A stretch of 64,000 nt of DNA, taken from Desulfosudis sp034189195. GTDB taxonomy: Bacteria; Desulfobacterota; Desulfobacteria; Desulfobacterales; Desulfosudaceae. The translations under genes and the position numbers were made by a program. Under the pieces are notes generated by a model. The model saw only the letters and a program-made list of their open reading frames with translations, was not told the DNA's origin and searched no databases. Below, one piece after another: positions 25,853 to 34,321 of the stretch (the stretch's first letter is position 1; every line of letters begins with the position of its first letter). Location of the stretch: positions 9,891 through 73,890 of the forward strand of contig JAXHVI010000251.1 in the NCBI GenBank assembly GCA_034189195.1, written 5' to 3'.

Positions 25853-27324
25853 CCCCCGGCGCCGGCCCCCAAAAGCCGTTTTCCAGTTCCTGGATTTCCA
25901 AAATCCTTCCCTTCCTTATCGTGACCGGTGCTTCTGTTCTGATGGCTCTGTCGGCCCGCGGGGACTTATGGCATGACGAAGCATGGTCCATACTTTTTGC
26001 CGAAAGCGCGAGAACCCCTCTGGCACTGTTTTTTTTTAAACACGACAACAACCATCTGTTAAACACGCTCTTTTTATATCTGGCCGGCAATCAGACGCAC
26101 TTTATCGTTTATCGCCTGCTTTCCATCCTTTCAGGTATCGGCTCTTTTCTGCTGCTGGGCCATATCGCCCGAAAGCTCTGGGGAAACCTGGATGCGATAC
26201 TGGCACTGGTACTTTGTGGATCTTCTTTTCAACTGATTCTCATGTTTTCCGAGGCCCGTGGATATGCGCCGGCCATCTTCTTCTCTCTGGTGGCCTTTGC
26301 CTGTCTGCTACACGTTGGAGATCCGCTCAAGACGCTGACCCTACTGCTGTTCTGGGCCGCGTGCGTGTTGGGAATCCTTGCCCATGCCACGTTTGTTATC
26401 ATCTTCTTTGCGATGCTTTCTTATTCCCCGGCTCTGTTATCCGTGGCGCATAAACGGGGACAAAAACATTACACGCAACCCATCCGGCTGTTTTTCATCT
26501 ATGGCCCGCCCGTTATCTTCATGGCTGTCCTGTACCTCTGGTTTTTTTCCCCTATGGTTTTCGGCGGCGGACCAGAGGTTTCAAAAACACAAAACATCCT
26601 TCAAGGCCTGTCCCTTCCTTTCGGCCATATTTGGAAGCCGGGAGTTGCGGTCTTTACCGGTATTGTAACGGTTCTCATCATGGGTGCGGGGTGCTTTCTG
26701 CTCTTTCGGCAACAAAACCGGCTGTGGTCTTTTTTTGTCACGGCATTGATCGTGGCGCCGACAATGATTGCGGGAATCACCCGTCCATCTTACTTCTCCC
26801 CACGGTATCTCACCATCTGCCTGCCTTTTTTTTACCTGCTGACAGCCCGTCTTCTGAGCACACTGGTCACCAGCGGCAAATGGAAGAAATGGATGGCAAT
26901 CGTTCTGTTGGCACTCTTTATCGCCGGGAATGCGCAGCCGATGGTTTCTCTGCTTTTAAACGGGCGCGGACATTACAAAGCCGCCCTTGAAACCATTATG
27001 GAACATTCAGACGGGGACAAAGCGGTAATCAGTGGCGATGATTATTACAGTATCATGCGGCTGGTATTGTTCTACCGCCGTTTTCTGCCGTCTTCTCCAG
27101 AGATTCAATATGTCAAACCTTCAGAATGGGAACAGCAGCAGCCGGACTGGATTATTACCTTCAGTTGGAGACCCGAAAAACAGCCGCCGCCGCTCATCAT
27201 CATGCCGCATATCGGCAGTTACCGCCTTTTTGACGAGTATCGATACAGCGGTTACGGTTCGGGATGGCACTGGTTTCTCTATCAGAAAGCGCCATCAAAA
27301 GGACAACCGGTGCCGGCCGGCTGA
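25849..27324 (+). CDS. Membrane glycosyltransferase, GT39/PMT-like
   Basis: Polytopic inner-membrane protein, 491 residues, with about ten hydrophobic segments. The first large loop has the acidic motif DLWHDEAWSILFAESAR near residue 42, as in GT-C enzymes of the GT39/ArnT/PMT type, which move sugars from polyprenyl-phosphate carriers outside the membrane. The C-terminal ~120 residues form a soluble domain (DGDKAVISGDDYYSIMRLVL). Acceptor and sugar are unknown. The sequence looks less G/C-rich than ftsK beside it. Start overlaps the preceding stop (ATGA). Confidence 0.75.
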   Translation: MTPGAGPQKPFSSSWISKILPFLIVTGASVLMALSARGDLWHDEAWSILFAESARTPLALFFFKHDNNHLLNTLFLYLAGNQTHFIVYRLLSILSGIGSFLLLGHIARKLWGNLDAILALVLCGSSFQLILMFSEARGYAPAIFFSLVAFACLLHVGDPLKTLTLLLFWAACVLGILAHATFVIIFFAMLSYSPALLSVAHKRGQKHYTQPIRLFFIYGPPVIFMAVLYLWFFSPMVFGGGPEVSKTQNILQGLSLPFGHIWKPGVAVFTGIVTVLIMGAGCFLLFRQQNRLWSFFVTALIVAPTMIAGITRPSYFSPRYLTICLPFFYLLTARLLSTLVTSGKWKKWMAIVLLALFIAGNAQPMVSLLLNGRGHYKAALETIMEHSDGDKAVISGDDYYSIMRLVLFYRRFLPSSPEIQYVKPSEWEQQQPDWIITFSWRPEKQPPPLIIMPHIGSYRLFDEYRYSGYGSGWHWFLYQKAPSKGQPVPAG

Positions 27325-27568
27325 TCAATGCGGCGCATTTTTCCGGTTCCCCGGAAAGTGAGGGCAGGCCTTGAGACAGGCAAAACAGGAAACCCCGTAG
27401 CTGTCAAAAAAGCTTAAGGCAAACAGGTCCATCAGCCCGGTCAGCAGCCGGCTTTTTCCCACCGGCCAGCGGATGGCCGACAGCACCCAGCGCGGCGGCA
27501 ACGCCGGAAACAGGAATACCCCTTTTCCCCAGAAGCGCCTGAATGTCCGTGATAACGGTGTCGGTCAT
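27325..27568 (-). pseudogene. Remnant of a QueG-like 4Fe-4S reductase with internal deletion
   Basis: Starts well (GGAGAC before ATG, MTDTVITDIQALLGKRGIPV, then SGVAAA), like the N-terminus of epoxyqueuosine-reductase-like proteins. It then changes frame into PRWVLSAIRWPVGKSRLLTG, LSFFDSYGVSCFACLKACPH and a stop, which carries a CxxCxxxCP ferredoxin-type motif from the C-terminus. About two thirds of the protein is missing between the two parts. Assignment to QueG itself is tentative. Confidence 0.6.
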
Positions 27569-27620
27569 GGATGTCTCCTGTGGGTGAAAAACAAAGGTGT
27601 TTAAAAATTTGCGCGAGACG

Positions 27621-27652
27621 GGGATTTCCGATGCCGATGCCGATTTCGATAC
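27621..27652. repeat. Hexamer array (CGATGC/CGATTT units)
   Basis: GATTTCCGATGCCGATGCCGATTTCGATAC is read here in units of six, the reverse-complement form of the ATCGRR array. It lies 8 bases beyond the thioesterase stop. Confidence 0.8.
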
Positions 27653-27659
27653 AATGTGG

Positions 27660-28388
27660 TTACGCCAGAACGATGTCTCCGCAGGCATAGACCCCTGACG
27701 CATCAAAAAAGGTGTAGGCGAAGGCCCCGTTTTCCCGCCGGGCCAGGCCGGCCTGAATGCGCTTCACATGCCGGCCGATCTCCCGGTTGTACTGAATGGC
27801 AACGGTGCGGACCACGAAGGTGTCCCCCACCTGATTTCCGAGCAGGGTGTCCAGGTAGTCAAAATAGACCGCGTTGTTCACATGGCCCAGCATGTCGTAA
27901 TCCGAGCGCCGGGTGATGATCTCCATGCTCTCTTCGGGCACCAGGTTTTTGTTCGGCTTCCATGCCTCGATGTCCCGGTCCAGGGCCATGGCCGGCACCA
28001 CCCCGTAAAGGTCGTCGGTCTTCTTGGGCACCTTGACCACCTTGCGCCGGGCCAGGTCCAGAAACAGCCAGGAGCTGGCTGCGGTGGCCACACTCTCCTT
28101 TCCCGCCAGAATTTCATACTCCCGGTAAGACTTGAACCCCCGAATGCCCCGGTGCCAGGTGTTTACCGTAACGCTTTCACCGTACACCGGATACCGGGAA
28201 ATATCGATGATCACCTTGTTTAAAATCCAGGCATAACCCGCGGCAATGATCACCCGTGCGTCCCGGTCAGCCGCATGCACATGGTCCAGGGCCGCGTTTT
28301 GAAGGATACGCACCAGGGCGTCCAGCTTGATCCGGCCGTCGGTGGCGGTCTGAAAATAGTCGATTTTCCGGGTCTGCTGAAATGTCAT
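27660..28388 (-). CDS. Acyl-ACP thioesterase family protein
   Basis: Two-hotdog acyl-ACP thioesterase, 242 residues, releasing free fatty acids from acyl carrier protein. The first hotdog starts FQQTRKIDYFQTATDGRIKL with LQNAALDHV. WILNKVIIDISRYPVYGESV and TWHRGIRGFKSYREYEIL are family hallmarks. The second hotdog has RRSDYDMLGHVNNAVYFDYL, holding the conserved Asn/His of the active site. The ATG at 28388 gives the canonical N-terminus. A longer frame comes from an adjoining dispersed repeat. It stands alone between remnants. The acyl specificity cannot be read. Confidence 0.85.
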   Translation of the reverse strand: MTFQQTRKIDYFQTATDGRIKLDALVRILQNAALDHVHAADRDARVIIAAGYAWILNKVIIDISRYPVYGESVTVNTWHRGIRGFKSYREYEILAGKESVATAASSWLFLDLARRKVVKVPKKTDDLYGVVPAMALDRDIEAWKPNKNLVPEESMEIITRRSDYDMLGHVNNAVYFDYLDTLLGNQVGDTFVVRTVAIQYNREIGRHVKRIQAGLARRENGAFAYTFFDASGVYACGDIVLA

Positions 28389-28415
28389 ATACGTCTCTTG
28401 CCTTCTATCCAAATC

Positions 28416-28545
28416 GGACGGCTTCGTAAAAAGCCCAATTTCTGCGTTGCGCTGCTGCACCCCTCGTCACTGCGGCGTACGACAAGTACGCCTCATTCTT
28501 CGGGATTTGCGACGCCTTGAACTTGAACTTTTTACCTGAATTCTG
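28416..28545. repeat. Dispersed repeat with GTACGACAAGTACGCC core, copy 1
   Basis: GGCTTCGTAAAAAGCCC hairpin, then CCCTCGTCACTGCGGCGTAC, GTACGCCTCATTC and CGCCTTGAACTTGAAC. The same blocks in the same order occur at 59551-59653, and a diverged form at 56213-56305. Confidence 0.8.
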
Positions 28546-28855
28546 CACGTAACTTCCCGCAAACAGCCTTTCGGCCGAATAAAAATCAATCGACGGTAGA
28601 CATTCTCGCCTGCCGGTTCACATTTCGGTCACCTTCAAGCCGCGCCTATTAAGCATCCGGGCGGCGGCCAAGTCCAATAACTTCCTTTTTTTATTGTTCA
28701 TATCATGCAAAAAAATTTTTGCTCGTTTTACGCAATAGCAAAATTCTGCCGCCAACCGCCATCTTCCGACCATGCTTTTGGTTTGTTCCGGGCCTCATCC
28801 AGAAAATTGAGAAAGTGAATCATCAACGGGGTTCCGGCGTCATGGATCGAATATT

Positions 28856-29446
28856 TCACCTTGTTTCCACCGTGGTGTCGATACTGATGGATATCCGGCC
28901 ATAATGCAAATCAAGCTGCTTCCAGACCCGCTCCCGTAAAATACTCATGACCGTCAAAAGAGATTTGCCCCGGTTGATCCCCATGCTGTCAACATGCCGC
29001 CAGAACGTGCCGACCACAGGCAGCTTCTCCAACCTGAAAAATCCGCAACGCATGGCATCCAGTTGAACATATGCAAAATGACAGATGCGGTTAAACCCTA
29101 TAAACAGTAGCATCAGAATACCGACCGCCATCGAATAATGACCCAGCCTGGGATCGCGACGAGGCGCGATATAGGCTGAGCCAAAAATTTTTTCAAAATT
29201 GACCAAAACCAAAAATTTGATCCGCCCCAATATATCATCAAACAAACTTCCTGATTGCAACTCATTTAAATAGACTTCAACATCATGTATTTTCAAACCA
29301 GGAAAAAATCTCTCTATAGTTCGAGGCGATTGCTTTATAAGCTTTTCTAATGCCATCAGAGATTCTGCAATGTCGGATAATGGAAGTAATGCTTTGTTCG
29401 AGTAGTAAATTTGATGTTTGCTAATAAGTTCCATCAGCGACTTCAA
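28856..29446 (-). pseudogene. Transposase N-terminal fragment
   Basis: Encodes the N-terminal ~196 residues of a DDE transposase: IKFLVLVNFEKIFGSAYIAP, FFRLEKLPVVGTFWRHVDSM and LLTVMSILRERVW, ending ISIDTTVETR where the first catalytic Asp is expected. A stop follows at once and no catalytic domain is found downstream in any frame. The A/T-rich composition contrasts with the flanks. The family could be IS1380-like, but I am not sure. No terminal repeats were found; 28546-28855 holds no other recognisable gene. Confidence 0.6.
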
Positions 29447-29582
29447 TGTTTGCTGTAATCTTTGTGCTAAAATGAATTATGTGTCATGGCATAAAACCCC
29501 CGCGTCCTCCGTATTTATCGGATACTAAAATCTATTACATTCAAATGTCAATTAAAAACCAGCTATCTGGGATTGGACGGTT

Positions 29583-29610
29583 GTAAACGCCTGACGGCGT
29601 CACTACAAAC
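29583..29610. repeat. Partial GTTTGTAGTG element
   Basis: GTAAACGCCTGACGGCGTCACTACAAAC is a partner arm like that at 13314-13336, with a small CGCCTGACGGCG palindrome. The remainder of 29447-29661 shows no gene. Confidence 0.5.
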
Positions 29611-29661
29611 AGGGAAATGCCGTAAAGGTTTTTCTTCGTGATCTTCCTGTTCTTTGCATGA

Positions 29662-31608
29662 TCAGTGTAACTCGATCACCTTGCCGGTGTTGTGGGTGCC
29701 GTAGCCGCCCAGGGTGTTGACCCGTTCGGCAAAGGCCGGGCTTTGAATCACTTTGAGCAGGGTGGCGATGCCGGGCAGGTCAAAGAACCGGGCCGGAATG
29801 ACCAGATCGTACTCTTCGGAGACCACGGGAATAAAATCAAGGCCCAGGGCGCGGGCCGCGGCCAGAATGCCCAGGCCGGTGTCGGCCACGCCGCTGGCCA
29901 CGGCAATGGCCACGGACATGTGGGTATATTCATCATTGGCGTAACCGTGGATGGCCCCAGGATCGATGCCCAGCTCTTTGAGCTTGAAGTCCAGCAGGAT
30001 CCGGGTGCCGGAACCGGCCTGGCGGTTGATGAAGGTGACGCCGGTTCTGGCGATGTCGGCGATGCCGGAAATGTTTTTGGGGTTGCCCGGCACCACCATC
30101 AGGCCCTGTTCCCGGGAGACCAGCTTGACCAGTTTGACGGGCATGCCGGCCAGGTGCTTTTTGATATAGGAAAGATTATATTCCCCTGTTTTTTCGTCCA
30201 GCAGATGGCTGCCGGCCGCATGGCACCGGCCCCTGGCAACGGCCATGAGCCCGCCCATGCTGCCCACGTGGGTGGAGGCGAGCTTGAAGCCCAGGCCCTG
30301 GGCCGCGATCATGTCGGAAAGCACGTCCAGTGTGTTGTCGTGGCTGCCCACCACCACCACGGTCTGCTCGATGTCGGACAGGGGCCGCAACAGTTCGGCG
30401 GTGACGGCCTGGGCCTCGGCCATGCCCTCGGTGGATGCCGGCACTCTCACAAAGGCGTCTGCATCGGCCAGGGAGGTGACCGATCCGGCCCCCCGGGGCA
30501 ACTGGGTGGCAATCACGGTGTCGTCCACCTTGCCCAGCTTGACCCGCAAAAACTCCTCCACCCCCAGCTTTGAAGCGGTCTTTTTTGCCAGGATGGCGGA
30601 AACGGTTTTTCGCACCGGCACGGGCAGGCCCTGAAGACGGCACAAAAGCGGCTGGACCAGCTCTTCAAAGCAGACCACGGCAGACACCGGGTAGCCGGGC
30701 ATGCCGAACACCGGCACCGTTGAAACAGCACCGATGATCAGGGGTTTGCCCGGCATGATGGTCAGGCCGTGCACAAACACCTCCCCAAGGCGGTCGATCA
30801 CGATCCATGAATAGTCTCTGGCCCCGGCCGATGAGCCGCCGACCAGCATCACCGCCTGATACTCACCGGCGGCAACGGCCTTTTTAAGGGCTTCGGCAAT
30901 GGTGTCCGGATCATCGGGCAGAATGGGGTGGCGCACCGGTTCGGCGCCGCAGGCCCGGACCAGGGCCCCCAGCATGTAGGAGTTGGACTCCAGAATCTTT
31001 CCCGGCGACAGGTCGGCCGGGTCTGTCTTGTCTTCCCAGTCCACCAGCTCGCTGCCGGTGGGCATGATCAGCACCCGGGGTTTTTTGCGCACGGACACCG
31101 ATGTCACGCCGGCGGCCAGCAGGGCGCCCACGCAGTAAGGTGTAACTACGTGGTTGGTGGGAAAGAGCAGTTCCGTGGCCACGATGTCTTCCCCGGCCTT
31201 TCGTACATACTGCCAGGGAAAGGACGGGGCCAGAATCTCCACCGTGGCATCGTCGATCACATGGACGTCCTCGATCATGATCACGGCATTGGTACCGGCG
31301 GGCAGCAGGTTGCCGGTGTTGACAAAAAAGGCCTCCCTGCCCACGGCCAGGGTTTTGGGAGTGGTCTCGCCGGCGCCGAAGGTCTGCTCGGCCTTTACCG
31401 CAATGCCGTCCATGGCGGACAGGTGATGGGCCGGAGAAGAGCGCAGAGCCGGCACGCCCCGGGCCAGGACCCGGCCCACGGCATTCGGCGTGGGAACGGT
31501 CTCGGCGCCGGCGGTTTTCATAAGGGCCGCAAATTTTTCAAACAGAAGGGAGCGGGCATCGGAAAGGCTCTTTTTCTTTAAGTATATGTTGGTTGAATAG
31601 TCTGGCAT
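29662..31608 (-). CDS. MoeA fused to a periplasmic-binding-type (PBP) domain
   Basis: A 648-residue fusion. Residues ~1-410 are a molybdopterin molybdotransferase (MoeA) module with SAMDGIAVKAEQTFGAGE, ILMPTGSELV, GGSSAGARDYSWIVIDRLGE and GMPGYPVSAVVCFEE. Residues ~425-648 are a PBP-like domain (VVVVGSHDNTLDVLSDMIAA, FINRQAGSGTRILLDFKL, GVADTGLGILAAARALGLDF) like those that follow MoeA or ModE in anaerobes. It has no signal peptide, so it is cytoplasmic, and the domain probably senses molybdate, tungstate or a cofactor intermediate. Start ATG at 31608 gives MPDYSTNIYLKKKSLSDA. A separate moeA lies just upstream; one of the pair may serve tungsten. Confidence 0.9.
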   Translation of the reverse strand: MPDYSTNIYLKKKSLSDARSLLFEKFAALMKTAGAETVPTPNAVGRVLARGVPALRSSPAHHLSAMDGIAVKAEQTFGAGETTPKTLAVGREAFFVNTGNLLPAGTNAVIMIEDVHVIDDATVEILAPSFPWQYVRKAGEDIVATELLFPTNHVVTPYCVGALLAAGVTSVSVRKKPRVLIMPTGSELVDWEDKTDPADLSPGKILESNSYMLGALVRACGAEPVRHPILPDDPDTIAEALKKAVAAGEYQAVMLVGGSSAGARDYSWIVIDRLGEVFVHGLTIMPGKPLIIGAVSTVPVFGMPGYPVSAVVCFEELVQPLLCRLQGLPVPVRKTVSAILAKKTASKLGVEEFLRVKLGKVDDTVIATQLPRGAGSVTSLADADAFVRVPASTEGMAEAQAVTAELLRPLSDIEQTVVVVGSHDNTLDVLSDMIAAQGLGFKLASTHVGSMGGLMAVARGRCHAAGSHLLDEKTGEYNLSYIKKHLAGMPVKLVKLVSREQGLMVVPGNPKNISGIADIARTGVTFINRQAGSGTRILLDFKLKELGIDPGAIHGYANDEYTHMSVAIAVASGVADTGLGILAAARALGLDFIPVVSEEYDLVIPARFFDLPGIATLLKVIQSPAFAERVNTLGGYGTHNTGKVIELH

Positions 31609-31700
31609 TTGATTTGTCCGTCTGTTCCGATGGCCGCATGCAATGGGCAGGCCTGCGTGTTTGTCCCTGCTGATGGGCGAACACAAGGTTCGCCCCTACC

Positions 31701-31728
31701 TCCTCTTACTCTTGCTCTTGCTCTTAAC
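31701..31728. repeat. YTCTTR hexamer tandem array
   Basis: TCTTACTCTTGCTCTTGCTC, about four units. It immediately precedes a GTCATTGCGAG element and, beyond that, inverted ATCGRR units. Confidence 0.8.
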
Positions 31729-31729
31729 C

Positions 31730-31808
31730 CGTCATTGCGAGCGAAGCGAAGCAATCTTGTCCAGATGCGAAGGAGATTGCTTCGTCGCCGGCGCTCCTCG
31801 CAATGACG
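31730..31808. repeat. GTCATTGCGAG palindromic element (MITE-like), copy 1
   Basis: Begins CGTCATTGCGAGCGAAGCGA and ends CGCTCCTCGCAATGACG, so the ends are inverted repeats of about 12 bases; the core has AAGCAATCTTGTCC. It is nearly the same as 49934-50014. This element type is widespread in unrelated bacteria. Confidence 0.9.
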
Positions 31809-31811
31809 GGG

Positions 31812-31840
31812 CGTTTCGATCCCGATAGCGATTTCGATGA
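31812..31840. repeat. Inverted ATCGRR hexamer units
   Basis: CGTTTCGATCCCGATAGCGA is followed by TTTCGATG: units of six reading CGATCC, CGATAG, CGATTT. It lies 15 bases before the end of moeA. Confidence 0.75.
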
Positions 31841-31854
31841 AACGAAAGAAACGG

Positions 31855-33090
31855 TCAAAAAAGCACCACGCCCACGGGTTCGCCGGCATTGACGCCTTCG
31901 GTGTCGGCGTCGATCTCAATGACGCCGTCGGCCCAGGTCATGGTGTTGAGCAGGCCTGATTTTCCGAAAACCGGCTGGGCCCACAGAACATCCCCTTTTT
32001 CCACCAGCTTGACCCGGACGTAGTCGATGCGGCCGTAAACAGACGGCACATTGCGCCAGAGCCGGGCCGCAACCCGCCGGACGGGCCGGGTGGTCACCCC
32101 TGCCGCGCCGCCGACATGCTCCACAAAAGGCCGGACGATCATCATGAACACCACCATGGCCGATGCCGCCTGTCCGGGCAGGCCCCATACGGCTTTCTGT
32201 TTAACTTCAGCCAGAATGGTGGGCTTGCCCGGCCGCATGCCGATGCCGTGGACAAGCACGCGGGCCCCGGCCAGGTCCTCCATGGCGGCAATGGTAAAAT
32301 CCCGGGCCCCCACGGAACTGCCGCCGGACAGCAGCACCATGTCGCAGGTTTCAAGAGCCCTTGTCATGACGTTTCGCAGGGCCTGTCTGTCATCGGGGAC
32401 CAGATCATACAACACCGGCAGGCCCCCGGCCTGGGTCACCAGGCCGGCCAGGGTGTGGGTGTTCACGTCGCGAACGCAGCCGGAAGGCGGTGTTTCTTCC
32501 ACGGCCACCACCTCGTCGCCGGTGGGGATAACAGCCACCGCCGGCTTTTTGTAGACCGGCACGGACACGATGCCCAGGGCCGCCAGCACCCCCAGCTCCT
32601 GGCTGCGCAGCCGGGTTCCTCTGGCAATGACCCGGTCTGCTTTTTTGAAATCCTCGTCTGCGGCCACCATGTGGGCGCCGGGAGCCACCGGCCTGTGCAC
32701 CTCCACCGTGGTCTCGTCCACCATCTGGGTGAATTCCCGGGGCACCACGCTGTCCGCGCCGCGGGGCAGCATGCCGCCGGTGGCAATGGCGGCGGCCTCT
32801 TCCGGCCCCACGGCAAGGTCCGGCACCCGGCCCATGACAACAGCGCCTTTGAGTACCAGGTAAACGGGATTGAGTTCCGAGGCGCCAAAGGTGGACGCGG
32901 CCCGCACGGCAAAGCCGTCCATCACGGCCCGGTCAAATCCCGGAATGTTTTCTCCGGCGCAAATATCCTCGCACACCACCCGGCCCAGGGCCCGGTCAAG
33001 GGAAACCTGTTCGGTTGCCACTGGGGAAAACCGGTCGATATGGGAAAACACCGTATCCGGTGTCACCACGCTGAAGAATTCTTCTTTCAT
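31855..33090 (-). CDS. moeA: Molybdopterin molybdotransferase MoeA
   Basis: Inserts molybdate (or tungstate) into adenylylated molybdopterin, 411 residues. Standard MoeA motifs: FDRAVMDGFAVRAASTFGAS near residue 50, IATGGMLPRGAD, IPTGDEVV, LLSGGSSVGARDFT and GLPGQAASAMVVF. Normal length with no extra domain, in contrast to the fused paralogue downstream. ATG at 33090. About 230 bases separate it from bioB and include a hexamer array, so it is probably independent of the biotin operon. Confidence 0.95.
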   Translation of the reverse strand: MKEEFFSVVTPDTVFSHIDRFSPVATEQVSLDRALGRVVCEDICAGENIPGFDRAVMDGFAVRAASTFGASELNPVYLVLKGAVVMGRVPDLAVGPEEAAAIATGGMLPRGADSVVPREFTQMVDETTVEVHRPVAPGAHMVAADEDFKKADRVIARGTRLRSQELGVLAALGIVSVPVYKKPAVAVIPTGDEVVAVEETPPSGCVRDVNTHTLAGLVTQAGGLPVLYDLVPDDRQALRNVMTRALETCDMVLLSGGSSVGARDFTIAAMEDLAGARVLVHGIGMRPGKPTILAEVKQKAVWGLPGQAASAMVVFMMIVRPFVEHVGGAAGVTTRPVRRVAARLWRNVPSVYGRIDYVRVKLVEKGDVLWAQPVFGKSGLLNTMTWADGVIEIDADTEGVNAGEPVGVVLF

Positions 33091-33262
33091 TCAAAACCTA
33101 TTGCCGGTTCAGTCGTCCGGCCGCTTTTAACACGAAACGCACGAAGAAAACGAAGCCGGCTTCAGCATTATACAGACCCGCCAACTTTTCAACCCTATTC
33201 GTACCGGTCCGTTACCCCCAAAAGCAGGAATTTAAACCGTCAATATGTTCAAAAAGGGCTCC

Positions 33263-33287
33263 CATCGAAATCGAAATCGGTATCGAC
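33263..33287. repeat. ATCGRR hexamer tandem array
   Basis: CATCGAAATCGAAATCGGTATCGAC, four units, in the moeA-bioB spacer. Confidence 0.8.
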
Positions 33288-33322
33288 GCTCATTTGCCGC
33301 CTTGATTTCAACTCCCGTAACC

Positions 33323-34321
33323 CTATTTTGCCCTTGGCGTCATGCCCAGGGTGTTTATCAGGGCCAGGTCATCGGCCAGGTTTCTTCCGCTGGTGGTCAG
33401 GTAGTCGCCGGTCATGACGCCGCTGGCCCCGGCATAAAAGACCAGGGGGTGAAGCTCACCCAGGTTGTGCACCCGGCCGCCGCAGACGATAATCTCTTTG
33501 TCCGGCAGCACATGGCGCAGAAAAGCGATAATCCTGAGGCACCGCAGCGGAGAAAGCCGGGGGGGGGCTTCCAGGGCCGTTCCCCTGATGGGCACCAGAA
33601 AATTGACCGGAACGGAATCCACATCCAGGTCTCTTAAGGCAAAAGCCAGTTCCGCCACCTGGTCGTCGGTTTCGCCCAGGCCGAAGATACCGCCGCAGCA
33701 GACCGACAGGCCGGCGGCTTTTGCCGCTTTCACGGTTTGGACCCGTTCTTCGTAGGTGTGGGTGGTGCAGACGTTTGCAAAAAAACTTTCCGCGCTCTCC
33801 AGGTTGTGGTGATACCGGGTGACGCCGGTATCCCGAAGCATGGCCAGCTGCCCGGGGTCCAGAATGCCCAGGGAGGCGCAGGTGGAAACAGCGGTGGTGT
33901 CGATGGCGGCCAGTGCCCGGCTGACGGCTGAAACCTCGGCGGAAGAAAGGCCCCGGCCGCTGGTGACAACAGAGTAACGGTTTACCGGTGTGGATTCCAG
34001 ACGGCGGCCCGGTTCGGCCAAATCGGTTTCGGACATCAGGGGATAGGCGTCGATACCGGCTCTGGCCCGGACGGACTGGGAACAGAAAGCGCAGTCCTCA
34101 GAGCACCGGCCCGACTTGCCGTTGCAAATCACGCAGAGATGAACCGATGTGCCGAAAAAATGCTCCCGCAGCAGGTCGGCGCCGGGAAAAAGCAAAAACG
34201 TCCGGTCATCCGGCATGCGGATCAGCGACAGCAGCGTGTCGTCGTCCGGGATGTCTCCGGCCTGTATCCGCCGGGCAATGTCGGTCAGCTGTATGGGGTG
34301 AAGCATTGCCTGTGTCACCAT
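33323..34321 (-). CDS. bioB: Biotin synthase
   Basis: Radical-SAM enzyme that inserts sulfur into dethiobiotin, 332 residues. The 4Fe-4S/SAM motif is CNGKSGRCSEDCAFCSQS (C-x7-C-x2-C) near residue 80. Other BioB features are YHHNLESAESFF and VCCGGIFGLGE. The ATG lies seven bases inside the end of bioD, so the two are translationally coupled. Last gene of the bioAFDB run; the gene order matches the sequence of steps except that bioB comes last. Confidence 0.96.
   Translation of the reverse strand: MVTQAMLHPIQLTDIARRIQAGDIPDDDTLLSLIRMPDDRTFLLFPGADLLREHFFGTSVHLCVICNGKSGRCSEDCAFCSQSVRARAGIDAYPLMSETDLAEPGRRLESTPVNRYSVVTSGRGLSSAEVSAVSRALAAIDTTAVSTCASLGILDPGQLAMLRDTGVTRYHHNLESAESFFANVCTTHTYEERVQTVKAAKAAGLSVCCGGIFGLGETDDQVAELAFALRDLDVDSVPVNFLVPIRGTALEAPPRLSPLRCLRIIAFLRHVLPDKEIIVCGGRVHNLGELHPLVFYAGASGVMTGDYLTTSGRNLADDLALINTLGMTPRAK

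Noticed and set aside
28719..28904. Short plus-strand ORF beside the transposase fragment
   Set aside because: No ribosome site; lies antisense to decayed sequence.
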